A stretch of 64,000 nt of DNA from Desulfovibrio sp. A2 (GTDB taxonomy: Bacteria; Desulfobacterota; Desulfovibrionia; Desulfovibrionales; Desulfovibrionaceae), in assembly GCF_000226255.1 (NCBI RefSeq), contig NZ_AGFG01000034.1, forward strand, positions 62,001 to 126,000. The letters are read 5' to 3'. This document shows, piece by piece, positions 9,184 to 17,880 of this stretch (positions are counted from its first letter, which is position 1; each line of letters begins with the position of its first letter). A program made the position numbers and the translations under genes. Under the pieces are notes generated by a model. The model searched no databases and was not told the origin of the DNA. It saw only the letters and a program-made list of their open reading frames with translations.

Positions 9184-9294
9184 ATGGCCCACAAGAAGAT
9201 CGAGCGCAAAAAGGAACTGGACCGTCGCCGTCAGCGCCGCGAAAAGCGCCTGAAGCAGCGCGTGCGCGAAGCGAAGGCCGCCGCCAAGTCCTAA
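9184..9294 (+). CDS. Small highly basic protein (36 aa), unknown function
   Basis: The ATG at 9184 follows a strong ribosome site (ACGGAGGAG). The product has 36 residues, nearly half of them Lys or Arg (MAHKKIERKKELDRRRQRRE and onward), and should form a single amphipathic basic helix. Small basic proteins of this kind recur in Desulfovibrionaceae and may bind nucleic acid or the ribosome. I do not recognise a characterised family. The good Shine-Dalgarno sequence and codon use like its neighbours argue that it is translated. Confidence 0.6.
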   Translation: MAHKKIERKKELDRRRQRREKRLKQRVREAKAAAKS

Positions 9295-9598
9295 GGCATC
9301 CAGGTTTTTCGTTCCGCTGCAAGAACGCCCCGCGCTTCGCGCAACGTGCCCCCGGTGGCACGTCGCCCGAGGCGCGTGTGCTTCCTGCGGTACGGAGCGT
9401 CCCGCTCTCCAGCGCCACGACGCCGCAATGCATGCGGCGCATGCCGGGTTCGCGCGACGTTCCATGCAGCATCCGGAACATATACCTCGCCATGCATGCA
9501 GCACCAGACAGCGGGCATGGCGGTGACCACGCCCCGCCCGCCGCGCGACGCCACACCGTCGTGCATCCGTCCCGTGCTCCATCGCATGGCCTTCCCGT
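9295..9598. other. Intergenic region without recognised feature
   Basis: About 300 bp between the small basic protein and the fmdB promoter. I see no open frame with coding character and no strong hairpin with a T tail. Confidence 0.5.
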
Positions 9599-9627
9599 TT
9601 GACAACGCGTGCGACGCTGTTTAGGCT
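9599..9627 (+). promoter_or_regulatory. Candidate sigma-70 promoter for the FmdB-type gene
   Basis: A perfect -35 TTGACA (9599-9604), a 17-bp spacer and TAGGCT (9622-9627) lie 36 bp upstream of the start codon at 9663, which gives a short leader. Confidence 0.6.
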
Positions 9628-9662
9628 CGTCCATCACGCGTAGGTTCTGCAAGGAGGGTAGC

Positions 9663-10028
9663 ATGCCCATCTACGAATATCGTTGCAGCGACTGCGAGCA
9701 GATCTTCGAGGAATGGCTGAAGACCTTCGACGAAGCCCCCCGCTCCTGTCCGGTGTGCGGTGGCCGCGCCGACCGCATCGTGTCCAACACCAGTTTCGTG
9801 CTCAAGGGCGGCGGCTGGTACGTCACCGACTACGGCAACCGCTCGTCCACCGATTCGCATGCGGGCGCCAGCGCGGAAGCCGCCACCGGCGACGCCGGGT
9901 CCAACGGGAAGGACGGCGCCGACGCATCTTCCGCCACGGCGGCTCCGGCTTCGGCCGAAGGCCCGGCCAAGTGTGCCACGGCCGCCCCGTCGGGCGGTTG
10001 CGCCGCAGCGACGGCCACAGGTTCGTAG
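9663..10028 (+). CDS. FmdB-family zinc ribbon protein with low-complexity tail
   Basis: The ATG at 9663 is preceded by AAGGAGGG. Residues 1-45 are a typical FmdB/CxxC_CXXC_SSSS zinc ribbon (MPIYEYRCSDC, then CPVCGG; ligands C8, C11, C29, C32), found in regulators of formamidase/amidase operons and in many uncharacterised proteins. The remaining 75 residues are a Gly/Ala/Ser-rich tail with two further Cys. It is flanked by its own promoter and a terminator, so it is probably monocistronic. The zinc site is visible; the biological role is not. Confidence 0.85.
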   Translation: MPIYEYRCSDCEQIFEEWLKTFDEAPRSCPVCGGRADRIVSNTSFVLKGGGWYVTDYGNRSSTDSHAGASAEAATGDAGSNGKDGADASSATAAPASAEGPAKCATAAPSGGCAAATATGS

Positions 10029-10035
10029 CACCCCA

Positions 10036-10059
10036 GGGGCAGCCTCGGCTGCCCCTTTT
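10036..10059 (+). terminator. Rho-independent terminator after FmdB gene
   Basis: GGGGCAGCC pairs with GGCTGCCCC and runs into TTTT, eight bases after the stop codon. Confidence 0.85.
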
Positions 10060-10070
10060 CATGAACAAAC

Positions 10071-10092
10071 GCAGCCTAGGCTGCCCCTTTTC
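10071..10092 (+). repeat. Second copy of the fmdB terminator arm
   Basis: GCAGCCTAGGCTGCCCCTTTTCATG repeats the 3' part of the preceding terminator (GCAGCCTCGGCTGCCCCTTTTCATG) about 30 bp later, with one base change. It can itself form a short hairpin followed by T4. This looks like a local tandem duplication of the terminator. Confidence 0.65.
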
Positions 10093-10290
10093 ATGGACAA
10101 CCGCAGCCCAACGGCGGTCATCTTTCCACTCCGGACGGCCCTGTGCCGCATCCCGGCGACCGCCCCGGCTCAGCCGACCTGACGGCCAACATACGGCCGG
10201 GGACGCACCAGACGCGCAACCAGACACGCGACCGGACCGGCCCCAAGCCGACCCGGCAGCCATACGCAACAGACCAGCAAGGAAGCCCCG

Positions 10291-11589
10291 ATGATCGACC
10301 GTTATTCCCGCCCCGAGATGGCCCGCATCTGGACCCTTGAAAACCGCTTCCGCGCCTGGCTCGACGTGGAGCTGGCCGTGTGCGAGGCTTGGCACCGCCT
10401 TGGCGTCATCGGCGCGGACGACATGCGCGTCATCCGCGAGAAGGCCGACTTCGACGTGGACCGCATCCTGGAAATCGAGCAGGAAACCCGCCACGACGTC
10501 ATCGCCTTCCTCACCGCCGTGGAAGAAAAGGTGGGCCCCTCGGCCCGGTTCATCCACCTGGGCTGCACCTCGTCCGACATCGTGGACACGGCCAACGGCC
10601 TGCTGCTGGCCCAGGCCGGGGAACTCATCCTGAAGGGCTTCGAGCGGCTGCTGGCAACCCTCGAAACGCTGGCCTTCGCCAACAAGGGCCGCCTGTGCAT
10701 GGGCCGCACCCACGGCATCCACGCCGAACCCACCAGCTTCGGCCTGAAGATGGCGGGCTTCCACGCCGAATTCCAGCGCCACGTGGCCCGTTTCCGCGAC
10801 GGGCTTGAAAGCGTGCGCGTGGGCAAGATTTCCGGGGCCGTGGGCACCTACGCCATGCTCGACCCCAAGGTGGAGGCCATTGCCTGCGAAATCCTGGGCT
10901 TGGCGGTGGACCCCATCTCCACCCAGGTCATCCAGCGCGACCGCCACGCCCATTTCTTCACCTCGCTGGCGCTGGCCGCCGGGGGCGTGGAACGGCTGTG
11001 CGTGGAACTGCGCCACCTGCAGCGCACCGAGGTGCTGGAAGCCGAGGAAGGCTTCGCCAAGGGGCAGAAGGGGTCGTCGGCCATGCCGCACAAGAAGAAC
11101 CCCATCTCGGCCGAGAACATGACCGGCCTTTCGCGCCTCATCCGCACCAACTCGCTGGCCGCCATGGAGAACATGGCCCTGTGGCACGAGCGCGACATCA
11201 GCCATTCTTCGGTGGAACGGGTGATCATGCCCGACTCCACCATCCTCATGGACTACGTGCTGCACCGCCTGTCGGGCCTGCTGGCCAACCTGCGGGTGAT
11301 CCCCGAGAACATGGACCGCAACCTGGCCGCCTCCTACGGACTATACTATTCGCAGCGCGTGCTGCTGGCCCTGGTGGAATCGGGCATGGCCCGGCAGGAG
11401 GCCTACGTGCTGGCGCAGCGCTGCGCCATGCAGAGCTGGGAGACCAGAAAGCCCTTCCCGGACATGGTGCGGGCCGACGCGGACATCGCCGCGCGCCTTG
11501 CCCCTTCCGTTCTTGATGAACTGTTTGATCCCGGCTACTATCTGCGCCACGAAAACATGATCTTCGAGCGGGTGTTCGGCCGCAGCTAG
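10291..11589 (+). CDS. purB: Adenylosuccinate lyase
   Basis: The enzyme cleaves adenylosuccinate to AMP and SAICAR to AICAR, releasing fumarate, in purine synthesis. The 432-residue length is typical of the short bacterial PurB type. The fumarase/aspartase superfamily signature GSSAMPHKKNP lies near residues 262-272. The other conserved regions are visible as RTHGIHAEPTSFG (catalytic His region) and GCTSSDIVDTA. A start at ATG 10291 with AAGGAAG upstream fits. It precedes pyrE by about 100 bp, so the two nucleotide genes may be co-transcribed. Confidence 0.97.
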   Translation: MIDRYSRPEMARIWTLENRFRAWLDVELAVCEAWHRLGVIGADDMRVIREKADFDVDRILEIEQETRHDVIAFLTAVEEKVGPSARFIHLGCTSSDIVDTANGLLLAQAGELILKGFERLLATLETLAFANKGRLCMGRTHGIHAEPTSFGLKMAGFHAEFQRHVARFRDGLESVRVGKISGAVGTYAMLDPKVEAIACEILGLAVDPISTQVIQRDRHAHFFTSLALAAGGVERLCVELRHLQRTEVLEAEEGFAKGQKGSSAMPHKKNPISAENMTGLSRLIRTNSLAAMENMALWHERDISHSSVERVIMPDSTILMDYVLHRLSGLLANLRVIPENMDRNLAASYGLYYSQRVLLALVESGMARQEAYVLAQRCAMQSWETRKPFPDMVRADADIAARLAPSVLDELFDPGYYLRHENMIFERVFGRS

Positions 11590-11692
11590 GGCCCGCCCGG
11601 CGTGGACCACGCGGCGCCAGCGCCGCATGCACACGCAAACCCATTCCATGATCTTTCCCACGAGCATTCCCAAGAGCATTCCAAGGACACCC

Positions 11693-12253
11693 ATGAACGA
11701 CCTGCGCATCCGCCTCGCCCGCCTGCTGGTGGAAAAATCATACCGGGAAGGCGATTTCACCCTTACTTCGGGCCGAAAGAGCGACTACTACTTCGACTGC
11801 AAGCAGACGGCCCTCAACGCCGAGGGCTCCTGGCTGATCGGCTCGCTGTTCAACGATCTGCTGCGCGACGTGCCCGTGGTGGGCGTGGGCGGCATGACCC
11901 TGGGCGCGGACCCGCTGATTTCGGCCACCACGGTCATCTCGCACGAACGGGGCCGCCCGCTGGCGGGCTTCATCGTGCGCAAGCAGCCCAAGGGCCACGG
12001 CACCGACCAGTACGTGGAAGGCCTTGCCAATTTCGCCCCCGGCGACCCGGTTGCCATGCTGGAAGACGTTGTCACAACTGGCGGTTCCCTGCTAAAGGCT
12101 TGCGAACGGGTGCAGGCTGCGGGCCTGCGCATCGTGGCCGTGTGCACCGTCCTCGACCGCGAGGAAGGCGGCAGGCAGGCCCTGAAGGATGCGGGGTACG
12201 ACCTCATCTCCATCTTTACCCGCAAGGAACTGGTGGAAGCCGCCCGCTCGTAG
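11693..12253 (+). CDS. pyrE: Orotate phosphoribosyltransferase
   Basis: The enzyme joins orotate to PRPP to make OMP in pyrimidine synthesis. The start at ATG 11693 gives 186 residues, the normal length, and is preceded by AAGGACA; upstream in-frame codons are not conserved. The PRPP-binding motif MLEDVVTTGGSLLKA is visible near residues 122-136, as are the family FTLTSGRKSDYYFDCK N-terminal segment and a catalytic Lys in VRKQPKGHG. It lies downstream of purB. Two copies of GAGCATTCC precede the ribosome site. Confidence 0.96.
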   Translation: MNDLRIRLARLLVEKSYREGDFTLTSGRKSDYYFDCKQTALNAEGSWLIGSLFNDLLRDVPVVGVGGMTLGADPLISATTVISHERGRPLAGFIVRKQPKGHGTDQYVEGLANFAPGDPVAMLEDVVTTGGSLLKACERVQAAGLRIVAVCTVLDREEGGRQALKDAGYDLISIFTRKELVEAARS

Positions 12254-12404
12254 GCGCTTCCGCCAGCACCAGTCCGGTTCAGTCCGGCCCTGCCGGGCCG
12301 GTGCAACAAAAGGCCTCGGCGGCCACGTCCCCCCGGCGGGGCCGCGCTCATGCGACGGTCCACCGGCGTATCGGCCAGGCCGACCATGTCGGCCATGTCC
12401 GGCT

Positions 12405-12427
12405 AGTCTGGCCGGTCAGGCCAGACT
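12405..12427. other. Perfect hairpin between pyrE and the L,D-transpeptidase gene
   Basis: AGTCTGGCC (12405-12413) and GGCCAGACT (12419-12427) form a perfect 9-bp stem around a five-base loop. There is no T run, so it is either a poor terminator for pyrE or a leader structure for the next gene, 85 bp downstream. Confidence 0.5.
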
Positions 12428-12511
12428 GGCAGGGGGGAGCACAGGTTCCACATCCGCCGTTCCGACGGATCACCGCGCCCTCTCCGGGGGGCGCACAGCC
12501 CGCGCACCGAG

Positions 12512-13810
12512 ATGCATCGAAGCACCATCCGCGCCCTTCACCGCCTGTTGCCCGCCGCTGCCCTGCTGCTTTCCCTTCTCTGTCCCCTTTCCTCCGCCGC
12601 CGAGGGCTGGCACGTGCGCATCCCGGACGATCCGGGCACGCCCCGCCGCCTGGTGGCCGTGGACAAGGAAGACCAGAAGCTGCACATCTATGAACGCCAC
12701 AGCCCGCTGAAGCTCGCCGCCAGCTACGTCTGCACCACCGGGCAGGCCACGGGCGACAAGCAGACCGCGGGCGACCTGAAGACGCCCGAGGGCATCTACT
12801 TCGTGGTGGGCAAGCTTTCCGCCGGGCTGGACATGGAAATGTACGGCGGCATCGCCTACACCCTGAACTACCCCAACCCCGTGGACAAGCTGCGCCGCAA
12901 GACCGGCTCGGGCATCTGGATCCACAGCAAGGGGCACGACATCATCCCCCGCGAGACCAAGGGCTGCATCGCCCTGAACCGCGCGGACATCGACAGGGCC
13001 GGCAAGCTGTTCGCCCCCGGCACGGCCGTGGCCGTGGCGGGCGACGTGGCCACCGACGCATCCCCCTCCAAGGACGACAAGGCCACCGCCCGCAAGCTGG
13101 AAGACAAGGTGAAGGGCTGGGCCAAGGCGTGGGGTTCGCGCTCGCCCGCCATGTTCGACTACTACGACGCCGATGCCTACACCGCCGCGCAGGAAGAATC
13201 CTTCGCCGCGTTCCGCAGCCAGAAGGAACGGCTGTTCAAACAGCTGGCGTGGATCCAGACCTCCGTTTCCGACGTGCAGGTGATGCAGGGCCCCGGCTAC
13301 TGGGTGACCTGGTTCAACCAATACTACCGCGCGCCCAACATGACCACCGAAGGCATCCGCCGCCTGTACTGGCAGCCCGACAAGAAGGGCGAGTACCGCA
13401 TCGTGGGCATGGAATGGGTGCCCGCCGACGTGGGCATGGAAGCCAACTACCTTGAAACCGTCTCTCCGCAGGTCACCGCCTTTGTCGAGAAATGGCGCAA
13501 GGCGTGGGAGCGCGGCGACGTGAAGGGCTACATCGCCTGCTACGCCGACGACGCCGAACAGGCCCCGCGCAAGGGCGCATCGTCCATCCGCCAGCAAAAG
13601 CAGGAACTGTGGCGCAAGGCCAAGCCCGCCAAGGTGCAGCTTAAGGGCCTGCGCATAGAGGCCGTGGCCGGCGGCGTGCGCGCCGACATGACCCAGGAGT
13701 ACCGCGACGTGACCGGCAACGGTGACCGGGGCGTGAAGACGCTGCTGCTGCGCCAGGACGGCCAGGCGTGGAAAATCGTGAAGGAAGAATGGAGCCCCGC
13801 CGCCCGATGA
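12512..13810 (+). CDS. Exported L,D-transpeptidase (YkuD) with C-terminal NTF2-like domain
   Basis: The 432-residue protein begins with a signal peptide (hydrophobic 10-28, cleavage near SSAAEG). A YkuD L,D-transpeptidase domain spans about 45-175 with the catalytic motif intact: IHSKG (H138) and TKGCIAL (C152). These enzymes make 3-3 peptidoglycan cross-links or attach proteins to murein in the periplasm. The C-terminal half (about 205-430) contains two NTF2/SnoaL-like regions, each with a W-containing 'W...AWERGDVKGYIACYADDA' pattern, an arrangement seen in a proteobacterial L,D-transpeptidase subfamily. It overlaps the following gene at ATGA, indicating translational coupling. Confidence 0.92.
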   Translation: MHRSTIRALHRLLPAAALLLSLLCPLSSAAEGWHVRIPDDPGTPRRLVAVDKEDQKLHIYERHSPLKLAASYVCTTGQATGDKQTAGDLKTPEGIYFVVGKLSAGLDMEMYGGIAYTLNYPNPVDKLRRKTGSGIWIHSKGHDIIPRETKGCIALNRADIDRAGKLFAPGTAVAVAGDVATDASPSKDDKATARKLEDKVKGWAKAWGSRSPAMFDYYDADAYTAAQEESFAAFRSQKERLFKQLAWIQTSVSDVQVMQGPGYWVTWFNQYYRAPNMTTEGIRRLYWQPDKKGEYRIVGMEWVPADVGMEANYLETVSPQVTAFVEKWRKAWERGDVKGYIACYADDAEQAPRKGASSIRQQKQELWRKAKPAKVQLKGLRIEAVAGGVRADMTQEYRDVTGNGDRGVKTLLLRQDGQAWKIVKEEWSPAAR

Positions 13811-14691
13811 TGACCGACGAGAAATACAGCCTGCTGCTCATGCGCGACGACTGCCGCGTCCGTCGCCTGCGCGTGAGCCCCCTGGCCCTGCGACTGCTTA
13901 CCGTGTCGCTGGTGCTGCTGCCGCTGCTGGCGGCCTTCGGGGTGTGGGCCGGTTTCTCGTTCTGGCAGGCCAACCGGGCCCTGGTGAGCCAGAACCAGTC
14001 GCTTGACCGCGACCTGAAGGACGCGCGGGTGGAACTGGAGCGCCTTTCCAACCTGGAATCCCTGCTGCGCAGCAGCGACCCCGAGGAACTGCGCGCCCTG
14101 CTGGGCAGCGCGGCCCTGGCCTCGCCGCCTGCCCCCGCTCCGGCGAAGCCGGGCGATGCCAATGGCGCGGGCGACGGCGTGGTGGCCGCCCCCGGCCAGA
14201 TTCCCGCCCCGGCCGGAGCCCAGGCTGGCGAGCAGACTCCGCCCGCCAGCGACGACCCGGCACAGGCCGGGGTTGACGCCCGCGTGCCGGACGCCGCCAG
14301 CCAGGCCGTGGCCGCCGCCGTGGCCGACACGCCGGGCGAGGCGCGCGAGGCGCTGAGCACCGGCGAGGCCCGCGTGGACAACGTGGCCGTGCGCCACGGT
14401 TCGGGCAAGCGGCTGCGCATCAACTTCGACCTGACCAACCCCGACCCCAAAAAGCAGCTTGGCGGCCAGGCCCTGTTCTCGGTGGTGGCCGCCGACGGGC
14501 GCATCCTGCCCCTGAAGGTGGAGCCGGACACCAACCGCTTCCAGATCTCGCGCTTCAAGAAGATCGTCACCTCCGCGCCGTTGCCCGATGGACTTGCCCC
14601 CGCCGACGTGCAGACCCTGGTGGTGGAACTGGAAGCGGAAGGCCGCATCATCTACCGCGAACAGTACCCCGTGCCCGCGCCCGAGAAATAG
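13807..14691 (+). CDS. Membrane-anchored coiled-coil protein coupled to the L,D-transpeptidase
   Basis: The ATG at 13807 overlaps the previous stop (ATGA), giving 294 residues. The protein has a short cytoplasmic N-terminus, one membrane segment near residues 22-46, a short coiled coil (about 55-90), a Pro/Ala-rich linker (about 100-180) and a conserved C-terminal domain (about 190-290) ending in YREQYPVPAPEK. The topology puts the C-terminal domain in the periplasm. I do not recognise a characterised family. The translational coupling suggests it helps localise or regulate the transpeptidase, which is inference. Confidence 0.75.
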   Translation: MMTDEKYSLLLMRDDCRVRRLRVSPLALRLLTVSLVLLPLLAAFGVWAGFSFWQANRALVSQNQSLDRDLKDARVELERLSNLESLLRSSDPEELRALLGSAALASPPAPAPAKPGDANGAGDGVVAAPGQIPAPAGAQAGEQTPPASDDPAQAGVDARVPDAASQAVAAAVADTPGEAREALSTGEARVDNVAVRHGSGKRLRINFDLTNPDPKKQLGGQALFSVVAADGRILPLKVEPDTNRFQISRFKKIVTSAPLPDGLAPADVQTLVVELEAEGRIIYREQYPVPAPEK

Positions 14692-14727
14692 CCCAAGGCT
14701 CCGCCCGGCATCCCCTTGCGCATCCCG

Positions 14728-14757
14728 CGGCCGCCCTTGTGGCGGCCGTTTGCATTT
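14728..14757 (+). terminator. Terminator after the L,D-transpeptidase operon
   Basis: CGGCCGCC pairs with GGCGGCCG around a short loop and is followed by TTTGCATTT, 36 bp after the stop codon. Confidence 0.75.
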
Positions 14758-14843
14758 CACGGCCGCTCCCGCCGCCCGCCGTGCTGCCGCCGCCCTGACC
14801 GGGCCGCGAACACGGCCGCGCATGCCCCCTTTGCCGGACGCAA

Positions 14844-14880
14844 GACCGCCCGGCACGCATTGGCATGCCGGGCGGTCATT
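14844..14880 (-). terminator. Bidirectional hairpin 3' of the small minus-strand gene
   Basis: GACCGCCCGGCA (14844-14855) pairs with TGCCGGGCGGTC (14866-14877). It lies about 50 bp beyond the stop of the minus-strand gene ending at 14926, where it would end converging transcription. T content is low on both sides. Confidence 0.6.
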
Positions 14881-14925
14881 GCTGCATTCCTCTTCATTCC
14901 AAGCCCATGCCGTGACCGGTGCGGG

Positions 14926-15267
14926 TCACTCGCGCAGGGGGGCGTCGCCACCATCCGGTCCCACCAGGGGCTGGCGGGCATCCGGTTCGGCATCCCGCCC
15001 GCCGGGGCCGCCGGGCGCATGCCCGTTGCCGTTGCGCCCATCGGCGGGACGCACCGCGTCCAGCACCTCGCGCACCGTATCCAGCGCTTGGCCGCGTTCC
15101 TGGGCCAGGCGCTGCCACTTCTTCTTTTCCTTCTTCAACGCCTCCACGGTCTGCAACAGGTCGCGCACGGTATGCGCCGGGTAGCCCGGCGTGGCGTGCG
15201 CGCCCCGACGCAGTTCCTCGTCGTTGCGTTGGCGGATGGCTTCGAGCTGGGTGGCGTTCAGGATCAC
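14926..15267 (-). CDS. Small coiled-coil protein, unknown function
   Basis: The 113-residue product has a helical, charged N-terminal two thirds (for example TVEALKKEKKKWQRLAQERG) likely to form a coiled coil, and a Gly/Pro/Asp-rich disordered tail. It has no membrane segment or signal peptide. It lies 104 bp downstream of nrdD on the same strand and may share its transcript. It is not an NrdG-type activase, as there is no CxxxCxxC motif. I do not recognise a family. Confidence 0.55.
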   Translation of the reverse strand: MILNATQLEAIRQRNDEELRRGAHATPGYPAHTVRDLLQTVEALKKEKKKWQRLAQERGQALDTVREVLDAVRPADGRNGNGHAPGGPGGRDAEPDARQPLVGPDGGDAPLRE

Positions 15268-15371
15268 GGGGTCACGGGTGGAACCGTGGGCGGTTCCGGG
15301 TTCGGGTCAGGGTTCGGGCCAGAAGACGGCCATGGGCGATGGCGGCCGTGGCGGCGCCGCGTCATCTCGTG

Positions 15372-17486
15372 CTAGTCCGCAGTGGCGGGTTCCGGCAGCT
15401 TCATGTCCACTTCGGTCGCGGGCGCGCCGCAATCGCAGAACGAGCCCATGCCGTACTCCACGCGTTCCTTGTATTCCTGCTGCTTGCCGAGGTTCCATCG
15501 GCTCACCGGGCGGTAGTAGCCCACCACGCGGGTGTACACTTCCGCCTCTTCGCCGCACTCGGGGCAGTTCATGTGCTCGCCGCGCAGGTAACCGTGGGTC
15601 TGGCACACCGAGAAGGTGGGCGTGACCGAGATGTACGGGATGCGCGTCTTCTGCATGGCCTTCAGCAGGTAGTTCTTCACAGAGGCCTCGTCGGGCGCGG
15701 CCTCGCCGAGGAAGGAGTGAAACACCGTGCCGCCGTTGTACAGGGTCTGCAACTCGTTCTGGTGCTCCAGCGCGGCGAACACGTCCTCGGTGAAGCCCAC
15801 GGGCAGCAGCGTCGAGTTGGTGTAGTAGGGGGTATCCCCGCCCGAGGTCGCGATGTCTTCGTACAGGGCGCGGTCGATGCGCGCAAGGCGGTAGCAGGTG
15901 CCTTCGCCGGGCGTGGCTTCAAGGTTGTACATGTGCCCGGTTTCTTCCTGGAAGCGCACGGTCAGCTCCCGCAGGTGGTGCAGCACGCGCTTCATCAGGC
16001 GCAGCCCGGCCTCGGTCTCTATGCCCTTGCCCAGCAGGTTCAGGCAGGCCTCGTGCCCGCCGATGAGCCCGATGGTGGAGAAGTGCCCCGCGTAGCCGTT
16101 CTTGAGGTAGCGGCGCGAGAACGGGAACATGCCCGCCTCCAGCATCTGGGTGCACAGCTTGCGCTTGTATTCTAGGGCGTCGCGCGCCATTTCCGCGTAC
16201 TCGGTGATCATGTCCAGGAAGTCTTCCTCTCCCTGGGCCAGGTACGCGAACTTGGGCAGGTTCAGGGTGACCACGCCGATGGAGCCGGTAAGGTCGCCCG
16301 AGCCGAACAGGCCGCCGGTGCGCTTGCGGATCTCGCGCAGGTCCATCTGCAGACGGCAGCACATGGAGCGCACGTCCTCGGGGTTGAGGTCCGAGTTGAT
16401 GAAGTTCTGGAAGTAGGGCGCGCCGTACTTGGCCGTCATGCGCAGCAGCATCTTGCCGGTGTCGGTGTCCCACGGAAAGTCGGGGGTGACGTTGTAGGTG
16501 GGGATGGGGAAGGAGAAGATGCGCCCGTCGGCGTCGCCTTCCAGCATCACCTCGATGAACGCCCGGTTGAACATGTCCATCTCTGCGGCGTAGTCGCCGT
16601 AGGTGGAATCCTGGAATTCGCCGCCGATGATCACCGGCTCGTTGGCGATGTGCCTGGGCGGGGCCATGTCCAGAGTGAAGTTGGTGAACGGGCTCTGGCC
16701 GCCCCAGCGCGAGGTGGTGTTCAGGTTGTACACCAGCTTCTGCACGCCCTGCTTGACCTCGTCGTAGGTCAGCTTGTCGTGGCGGATGAACGGGGCGAGG
16801 TAGGTGTCGATGTTGTTGAACGCCTGCGCGCCCGCCCATTCGTTCTGCAGCGTGCCAAGAAAGTTGACGATCTGCCCGCACGCCGCGTCGAAGTGACGCG
16901 CCGGCGAAGCGCAGCAGCGGCCCTTCAGGTTGAAGCCTTCCAGCAAGAGGTCGCGCAGGCTCCAGCCCGCGCAGTACCCGGCCAGGCCAAAGGACAGGTC
17001 GTGGATGTGGAAGTAGCCGTGGGTGTGGGCCAGGCGGATTTCCTCGGGGTACTTTTCCAGCACGTAGCGTGCCTGGACCGAACCCGCCATGTGCAGGATA
17101 AGCCCCTGGAACGAATGGCCCATATTGGAATTTTCGTTGACGCGCCAGTCGGACCTGTCGAGGTAGCTTTCGATCATCCGGGCCACGTCAAGATAGGCCT
17201 CGTTCTGGCTGCGCAGTTCGCGGCGCTTTTCGCGGTAGATGATGTACCGCTCGGCCACGGCGTACAGACGGGCCTCCATCAGCACGCGCTGGACGAGGTC
17301 CTGCACCTGCTCCTGCTCGGGCACGTCCACGCCCTCGAGCTTGGCTTCCACCCGCTGCGCCAGACGCTTGCCCAGCAGGGGGTCCTTGATGCCGCTGGCC
17401 TTCAGGGCCTTGTTGATGGCGTGGGCCACCCGGTCCACGGACCAGGTTTCCACGCGGCCGTCGCGCTTCTGGATATGCAGGGGCAT
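15372..17486 (-). CDS. nrdD: Anaerobic (class III) ribonucleoside-triphosphate reductase
   Basis: The enzyme reduces NTPs to dNTPs under anoxia using a glycyl radical. The ATG at 17486 follows a GGGAG ribosome site and gives 704 residues. Residues 1-95 are an ATP cone (MPLHIQKRDGRVETW start). The large barrel domain follows with the catalytic Cys region. The C-terminus has the zinc-binding CPEC and CDC motifs and the glycyl-radical motif RVVGYYRP (G656). A cobalamin riboswitch lies upstream, so expression should fall when B12 is plentiful, which implies a B12-dependent class II reductase elsewhere. The activase nrdG is not adjacent. Confidence 0.96.
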   Translation of the reverse strand: MPLHIQKRDGRVETWSVDRVAHAINKALKASGIKDPLLGKRLAQRVEAKLEGVDVPEQEQVQDLVQRVLMEARLYAVAERYIIYREKRRELRSQNEAYLDVARMIESYLDRSDWRVNENSNMGHSFQGLILHMAGSVQARYVLEKYPEEIRLAHTHGYFHIHDLSFGLAGYCAGWSLRDLLLEGFNLKGRCCASPARHFDAACGQIVNFLGTLQNEWAGAQAFNNIDTYLAPFIRHDKLTYDEVKQGVQKLVYNLNTTSRWGGQSPFTNFTLDMAPPRHIANEPVIIGGEFQDSTYGDYAAEMDMFNRAFIEVMLEGDADGRIFSFPIPTYNVTPDFPWDTDTGKMLLRMTAKYGAPYFQNFINSDLNPEDVRSMCCRLQMDLREIRKRTGGLFGSGDLTGSIGVVTLNLPKFAYLAQGEEDFLDMITEYAEMARDALEYKRKLCTQMLEAGMFPFSRRYLKNGYAGHFSTIGLIGGHEACLNLLGKGIETEAGLRLMKRVLHHLRELTVRFQEETGHMYNLEATPGEGTCYRLARIDRALYEDIATSGGDTPYYTNSTLLPVGFTEDVFAALEHQNELQTLYNGGTVFHSFLGEAAPDEASVKNYLLKAMQKTRIPYISVTPTFSVCQTHGYLRGEHMNCPECGEEAEVYTRVVGYYRPVSRWNLGKQQEYKERVEYGMGSFCDCGAPATEVDMKLPEPATAD

Positions 17487-17664
17487 GGGGAATGGCTCCC
17501 GGACGGCGGGCCGACGGATTTCCGCGCGCCAAAGGCGCACGGCGGCGGGCCGCCCGTGGTAGGGCGCATCCGGGGGTACGTCGGTAACGTCCCTCGGCGC
17601 GCGGCGTGTTCCGTGAATCTTCTTGAGTCCGTTCCGGGCATCCGCGTGCCCGTGGCGGCAAGAA

Positions 17665-17880
17665 GCGCTCCGGCCAGGTCTTCTGGCTTTCCCCCGTCCG
17701 GCCCGCCTTCCCGGCGCAGGCGGAACCCGGTGCCAGTGGCGCTGCGGCTGCGGGGCGAAGCATGAGCCTCGTACCCGTGCCGGGGCGGACGTTGCGCGCC
17801 GTGCGCGCGGGGATCACAGCGGCGGGACCGCTCCGGTCTTGCACCGGATTCCCTTCGCCGGAGATCCTTGTGAATGTTCT
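17665..17880 (-). promoter_or_regulatory. Cobalamin (B12) riboswitch upstream of nrdD
   Basis: On the minus strand the conserved blocks of the AdoCbl aptamer occur in order: GGGAATCCGGTGCAAGACC (around 17838-17856), GGTCCCGCCGCTGTGATCCCC (around 17811-17831), GCCACTGGCACC (around 17729-17740) and the B12 box AAAGCCAGAAGACCTGGC (17673-17690). The 5' arm before GGGAA is shorter than usual. About 180 bases separate the B12 box from the nrdD start codon and should hold the expression platform; I did not resolve whether it acts by termination or by hiding the ribosome site. Boundaries are approximate. Confidence 0.9.
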
